From the NCBI GenBank assembly GCA_020740775.1, contig JAHEWK010000014.1, forward strand, positions 930,001 to 994,000: 64,000 nucleotides of DNA, written 5' to 3'. The notes beneath the pieces were generated by a model. That model had not been told where the DNA came from. It made no database searches and saw nothing but the letters and a program-made list of their open reading frames with translations. A program made the position numbers and the translations under genes. The stretch comes from Ilyonectria destructans. Its lineage: Eukaryota; Ascomycota; Sordariomycetes; Hypocreales; Nectriaceae. Of the stretch, positions 58,837 through 64,000 are shown piece by piece; the first letter of the stretch is position 1; each line of letters begins with the position of its first letter.

Positions 58837-61826
58837 ATCAGCGGGCGCGACGAATGTCTTGAGCGAAGTCCGATCGACGGCGTAGGTAATGGTTTCGGGG
58901 AGCGCACGGGTGGTGATAGTGCGTAAGGATGTACGGCGAGGCGACGATCGGGCCAGGGCAGGTCAAACAGACGTGAGGCCTTGGTGGAGGGTATGTTGAT
59001 ATTTGGCTTTAGCCGCAAGATGCTGGATGAGAAGAGTCAGAAGACTGGCCTACGGATCAAGGGACTGGCAAGACGGGATAGACGCACACAGCTTCTTTCT
59101 TACTGCAGGCTGGCTTTTGTCGCACATGCCTGAGCCCAGGATGAGGAGCAGGTACGAGGAGCAAGCGCGAGGAACAGCAAGCCGGATGGGCCGAATAAAC
59201 TGGAGATATAGACAAAGGAAGGGGGGTTGGGGACGAAGGAGGGTCGGCACGAAGCTGTCCCGGATCGGACCTTGCGACCTAGTGTACGATCGGACAAGAT
59301 GATGAGGGAACAGGGGGAGGGGGAGGCTCCAAGAGATCTGGTCCTTGTGTGGTGAGACGAATTGCAAGATAAAGTAGACGCGGTGATGCGAGGACGGAGC
59401 TACAAGAGCTGCGGACACAAACAGTGATGATAGCGCGCGTTGGACGGCCCTAGAAGGGAAGCAGACGGTGCTGTTGCAGGGAGAACGAGCAACGAGCAGA
59501 TGGGTAGACAAGCAAACGAGCAGACGAGCAGACAGCAAACGGCCGAGGCGGCTGGTGGTGGCTTCTGGTGTTGTCACGTTCTGTGCAAGGATGACGGATA
59601 CCAAGATAGCCTGATTTGCGGGGGACGACTGCGAGTGAGACCGATGACGACGACGGTAGACACAGGGGAAGAACAATGTCGCGAGGACAGAACGCAGAAG
59701 GCGAGAAAGTATAAGAAGGAGGGAAGGGAGGGGAAGATCGGATCACGAACGGAAGTCGGGGTGGTAGGAGTAGTACCTAGTGGTGGACAATGTTTGTTGG
59801 GCTGCGTAATGTGCAATGGCGGAGGGTCACTGGAAGATGGCGAATTGCTGATAAGGCGCGTGTGGCTGTCCCTGTCTTCGTCCCGACATGGGCGTTGGTG
59901 TGTTGTGTGGTGGAAGGGTAGATTAGCACTGTATAAGTACTCCGTAGGTTAGTCTGCACATCAAAACGACACATGGGACGTACGTCCTTGTATCAGCCAT
60001 GCATGGCCAGCCATTGACGTTCAGTCACCATGGATCGTCGGCCAAGGATCAGTGAGAGAAGAGAGCGCGGCGCATGCAATGCAGTGATAGTGACTGACCA
60101 GTGACCACGCCCAAGGTGGCTGATGGCTTGGTGCACGGGCCAATTGGAGAAGACTAATGCGGGTGGAAAGCGGGGAAAGGGCGCTGGCCACGGTACGCGG
60201 TTGGCCAAGGGAAACCATGATGGGCGGGGAGCGCCTACCGCCCGCGCCATGTTTGGATGATACTGTGCTGGGTCGGCGGTTCAGCACTGTATGCACCTCC
60301 TCCAGGCACTGTCTCGAGGGAAAAGCGTCCACGCAGAGAATACCTTTGGCTATCTGCAGAGTCTGTGAAGATGTGCCGTCTTAGATTTGCCATGACCCCC
60401 CTCTTTGTTCTGTCTAATTGGTGGTTGCCCTCAGAGAACAAGCCTCCTCTCATTCTTAACAACACAAAAGACTCCTGGTCCCGGTGCCGGAGGTGAGAAA
60501 TTGAGGTGAGGCCATGCGTCAAGGATGTTAGTCCAGGTGTGAGGTAAGGTAAGGTGGTGGTGGAGTTGGCGCCAAGTCAGTGAGGCCACTGCATTAGTGC
60601 CAGCGACGGAGCTTGCTCCCCAGCTCGAGAATGACGCCCGCTCCGCATGCTCACACGGCCATTGCAAAGCGCAACTTGGTCGCCTACGTGAGGGTTTGTC
60701 TGCGCCCCGGAGACACAGGATTGGTGCCGTTCTATTGTTCGCGGGTCCAACCAGTCGGCCTTCCCGAAGACCGACGTCGTTTGGTTCCCCGGATACCCGC
60801 CAAAGAGTGGATTCCCTTGGTGACGTCCAAGATGAAACCACGAGCTTAATCGAACCGTCCGCTCACCCTTCACGGATCCAATCCCTCTCGATAGTTTTAT
60901 CAATTTGCAACCTGATCTTTTACCCGTTCCCGGGATTGATGTCTCACCCTTGCTTCGTCTCAGCAGCCGCCATAGGACGACGCGGGGAAGGAGGGGCGCG
61001 GGGTCGTCACGCTCGTCCGTCATCATGTCTCCTCAAATGATCTCGCCACAACTCACGACTACGGACTCGGGTCAGCCGTAAAACGTCTAGCCCAACTATA
61101 AACAAGCCAAACTAGGCTCGCATGGAGCTGCCAGCCTGCTCTAAAACACAACCCCTCCCTAAGACCATATCTCCAAATCCGCCTGGTGACAGACATAGTG
61201 CCTCGACCAACACCCATTACGGAGGATGGTAGGTCAGCTTAGCTGCTTGCAATTGCCAGAATTTAGTCTCGATGCCGTCGACGCCGGCACATCGACACTA
61301 GTCTGACCTCTTGATACCGGTGCTAGTCATCTTGATATCAGCTTGCATCTAACTGGTCCACCGCGTATTCTCCCGATACCAACGGTGTCGTAGCCCCCAC
61401 CCAGATTGCCCACAGCGGATCTCGGGGCTAGATTGCTCGCGTACCTCGTACATCTCTTGTCCCAGATCTGACCCTCCATTGGGATTGGGTGCCAAGTATC
61501 TCGCACAGTACATGCCCGGCAGTGCCTGGCACAGAGTCTCGCGCTCGTATGTACCAAATACAGGTGGTGAATGAGGTGCAGCCCCACCAAGCCTCCACCT
61601 CCAGGCAGGGCACAGGCCACAGGCCACCAGCCAAAGAAGCAGACCGCTGACTTATCGGGCCGCTGCAACATCGCCGCATGTGGTCACGTGATTTCGCGAC
61701 AGCTTGGTTCTGCCTACAGAGCCTGCCCGTCACGCATCACGTCGTTCACCTGTTAGATCCACCATTCACCTCGGCCACATCTGAAAATCACCGAGGGCAT
61801 GCCCCGGTGCCCGTTCAGTCGCCATC
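58837..61826. other. Divergent intergenic region pps1 / rad3
   Basis: About 3 kb head to head. The first 900 nt are GA-rich on the plus strand, so C/T-rich in the pps1 sense, a likely long pps1 leader. A TACTCCGTA motif is at 59938-59946. The remainder has overlapping small frames only. The rad3 promoter must lie close to 61.7 kb. No gene is called. Confidence 0.45.
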
Positions 61827-64000
61827 ATGAAGTTCAACATCGAGTATGGCCTCCCCGGCCGCCTCTTGCATGTGCCAGCCCCATACTGACCCTCGCCCTA
61901 GTGATCTGCCGGTGCTCTTCCCCTACCCCAAGATATACCCAGGTGTGCCCACGAAACTCCCCCTGCTTCTAGCTATTGATTGAGACTAACCACTTGGTTT
62001 GCATCAGAGCAATATGCGTGAGTTTCGTCGAGTTCAACTGATGTCATGTCCCAGGGGCTAACCATCCATTCCATCGCAGCTACATGTGCGATCTCAAAAG
62101 TATTCCATCCCTCTCCATCATCTGTTCTGTTGACTGATTGATGTCGTTGAATAATTAGAAACCCTAGATGCCGGGGGTCACTGTGTCTTAGAGATGCCTT
62201 CGGGCACTGGCAAGACTGTATCCTTGCTTTCCCTAATCGTTGCTTATCAGCAGTACATGCCAGAGAAGCGCAAGCTCATCTACTGCTCTCGTGCGTTTTC
62301 CTCTCTCCACATGCAGTCCACACATTTACTCACGTCCGCTACCCCCAGGTACCATGTCGGAAATCGAGAAGGCCTTGGTCGAGCTGAAATCTCTCATGAA
62401 GTATCGGGCTGAACAACTTGGCTACGAGGAAGAGTTCCGTGGTCTTGGCTTAACTAGCAGAAAGAACTTATGTCTTCATCCTTCAGTGAAACGGGAGAAG
62501 AGTGGCTCAGTTGTTGATGCTCGATGCAGAAGTCTCACAGCTGGCTTCGTCAAGGAGAAGAAAGATCGGGGTGAGAATGTGGACGTTTGTGTCTACCACG
62601 ACGTATGTATAATGAACGCTACCATGTCCTTTTTGTAACTCTAGTTAACCCATCGGACACAGAATCTCGACCTCCTGGAACCCCACAATCTAATCCCGAA
62701 TGGCGTTTGGTCCTTTGATGACATCCTTCGCTACGGTGAAGAGCACAAGCAGTGTCCGTACTTCACTGCCCGGCGTATGGTGAGTACCACATGGCACATC
62801 AACTCCAACGAAATGTTTGAGTCGCTGATAACCATTCGCAGATGCAATACTGCAATGTCGTCATTTTCTCTTACCACTACCTACTCGACCCCAAGATTGC
62901 GGAACGAGTATCTCGGGACTTCTCCAAAGATTGCATTGTCGTGTTTGACGAAGCTCACAACATCGACAACGTCTGTATCGAATCTCTTAGCACTGATATT
63001 ACCGAGGACTCATTGCGCAAGGCGACGCGCGGCGCCCAAAACCTCGAGAACAGGATCGCTCAGATGCGGGAGACTGATCAGGAGCAGCTACAGAATGAGT
63101 ATCAGAAGCTCGTTCAGGGTCTTCGTGACGCGGATGAGGCCCGCCAGGAAGATGCGTTCATGTCGAATCCCGGTACACTGCCCCTTATTCTCCCACTAAT
63201 TTTGTGCGTGTGAGCGTCACTAACGATTTCATAGCTCTGCCTGAAGATCTCCTCAAAGAGGCCGTACCAGGCAACATCCGAAGAGCAGAACACTTTGTTG
63301 CCTTCCTGAAACGATTTATCGAATATCTCAAGGTGCTTTTCCCGGATTCTCTATTTAAAGTAGACCGACTCTGACCCCAACTCCAGACGCGGATGAAGGT
63401 CCGTCAAGTCATTTCAGAGACGCCGCCGTCGTTCCTGTCTCACCTGAGGGAACACACCTTCATAGAGAAGAAACCACTAAGGTTCTGTGCCGAACGACTA
63501 ACGTCGTTGGTGAGAACCCTCGAACTCACCAATATCGAGGACTACCAGCCACTACAGGAAGTGGCAACCTTTGCCACGCTTGTATCAACCTATGAGAAAG
63601 GATTCCTTCTCATCCTGGAGCCCTACGAGTCTGACACTGCCGAAGTGCCCAATCCCATTCTGCATTTCACCTGCCTCGATGCCGCAATTGCTATCCGGCC
63701 GGTGTTTGAGAGATTCTATTCCGTCATCATCACATCCGGAACCATCTCGCCTTTGGAAATATACCCCAAGATGCTAGACTTCACGACAGTCATCCAGGAG
63801 TCTTACGCTATGACGCTTGCTCGGCGATCGTTCTTGCCGATGATCGTCACCAGAGGAAGTGACCAGGCATCAGTGTCAACCAGCTTCCAAGTCCGAAATG
63901 AGCCGAGTGTGGTTCGAAACTATGGCAACCTATTGACAGAATTTGCGAAAATTACACCTGATGGTATGGTCGTTTTCTTTCCATCATACCTCTACATGGA
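61827..64000 (+). CDS. rad3: TFIIH 5'-3' DNA helicase Rad3/XPD (3' end outside window)
   Basis: Ten exons are visible: 61827-61843, 61902-61942, 62008-62017, 62080-62099, 62159-62290, 62349-62602, 62663-62779, 62842-63172, 63235-63332 and 63387 onward, still open at 64000. Spliced, the start reads [20 protein letters not shown], then QYAYMCDLKKTLDAGGH. Walker A has Lys48 (PSGTGKT), the same number as in yeast Rad3. The four Fe-S cluster cysteines are Cys115, Cys133, Cys154 and Cys189, and the DEAH box is at 233-236. The [14 protein letters not shown] motif is in exon 10. Known role: ATPase/helicase of TFIIH for repair and promoter opening. Exon 3 has only 10 nt and exon 1 only 17 nt. All nine introns are 54-65 nt. 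Confidence 0.96.

Overview
This is nuclear DNA of a filamentous ascomycete, most likely a Sordariomycete (Hypocreales-like). The evidence is compact genes with many short GT-AG introns (34 modelled here, all 49-87 nt), CT-rich leaders, long intergenic regions with TACCTAGGTA-type palindromes, and fungus-typical proteins (Tfb1, Rad3, Cia1, Atg18, Pps1, Ulp1, Tyw4, a Gut2 without a recognisable EF-hand tail, and a fungal MHYT receptor-like protein). There are no operons. The exon-intron models were built by hand from reading frames and splice consensus, and each multi-exon model closes in frame.

Layout. 0-13.7 kb is a dense housekeeping block: a 5'-truncated AAA ATPase (+), TFIIH subunit Tfb1 (-), 2-oxoglutarate dehydrogenase E1 (+), the Fe-S assembly WD40 protein Cia1 (-) and an MFS transporter with a 15-nt microexon (-). 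15.2-18.6 kb holds two convergent genes for poorly known proteins: an RS/DR-rich glycine-zipper protein and a 576-aa protein I cannot name. 19-21 kb holds an orphan ORF and what looks like a frameshifted gene remnant. 22.1-28.6 kb holds a phenol-hydroxylase-type FAD monooxygenase and the SUMO protease Ulp1.

28.6-37 kb is a gene-poor stretch of about 8.4 kb ending in a long pyrimidine-rich leader. It lies in front of an RGS-domain gene whose reading frame is broken by one in-frame TGA and then continues for another 251 codons. 39.8-46.7 kb holds mitochondrial glycerol-3-phosphate dehydrogenase (Gut2) and a seven-helix MHYT protein with a long uncharacterised tail. 46.7-49.9 kb has no recognisable gene. 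49.9-64 kb holds Tyw4/Ppm2 (wybutosine synthesis), Atg18 (autophagy), the dual-specificity phosphatase Pps1, and the first two-thirds or so of TFIIH helicase Rad3/XPD, which runs off the right edge.

Functionally this is a mixed chromosomal neighbourhood, not a cluster. Shared themes are TFIIH (Tfb1 and Rad3), mitochondrial carbon and redox metabolism (Kgd1, Gut2) and signalling (RGS, MHYT, Pps1). I saw no secondary-metabolite cluster, transposon ORF, rRNA, CRISPR array or convincing tRNA. The best candidates for something undescribed are the RGS locus with its internal stop and large upstream region, the MHYT protein, and the glycine-zipper protein.
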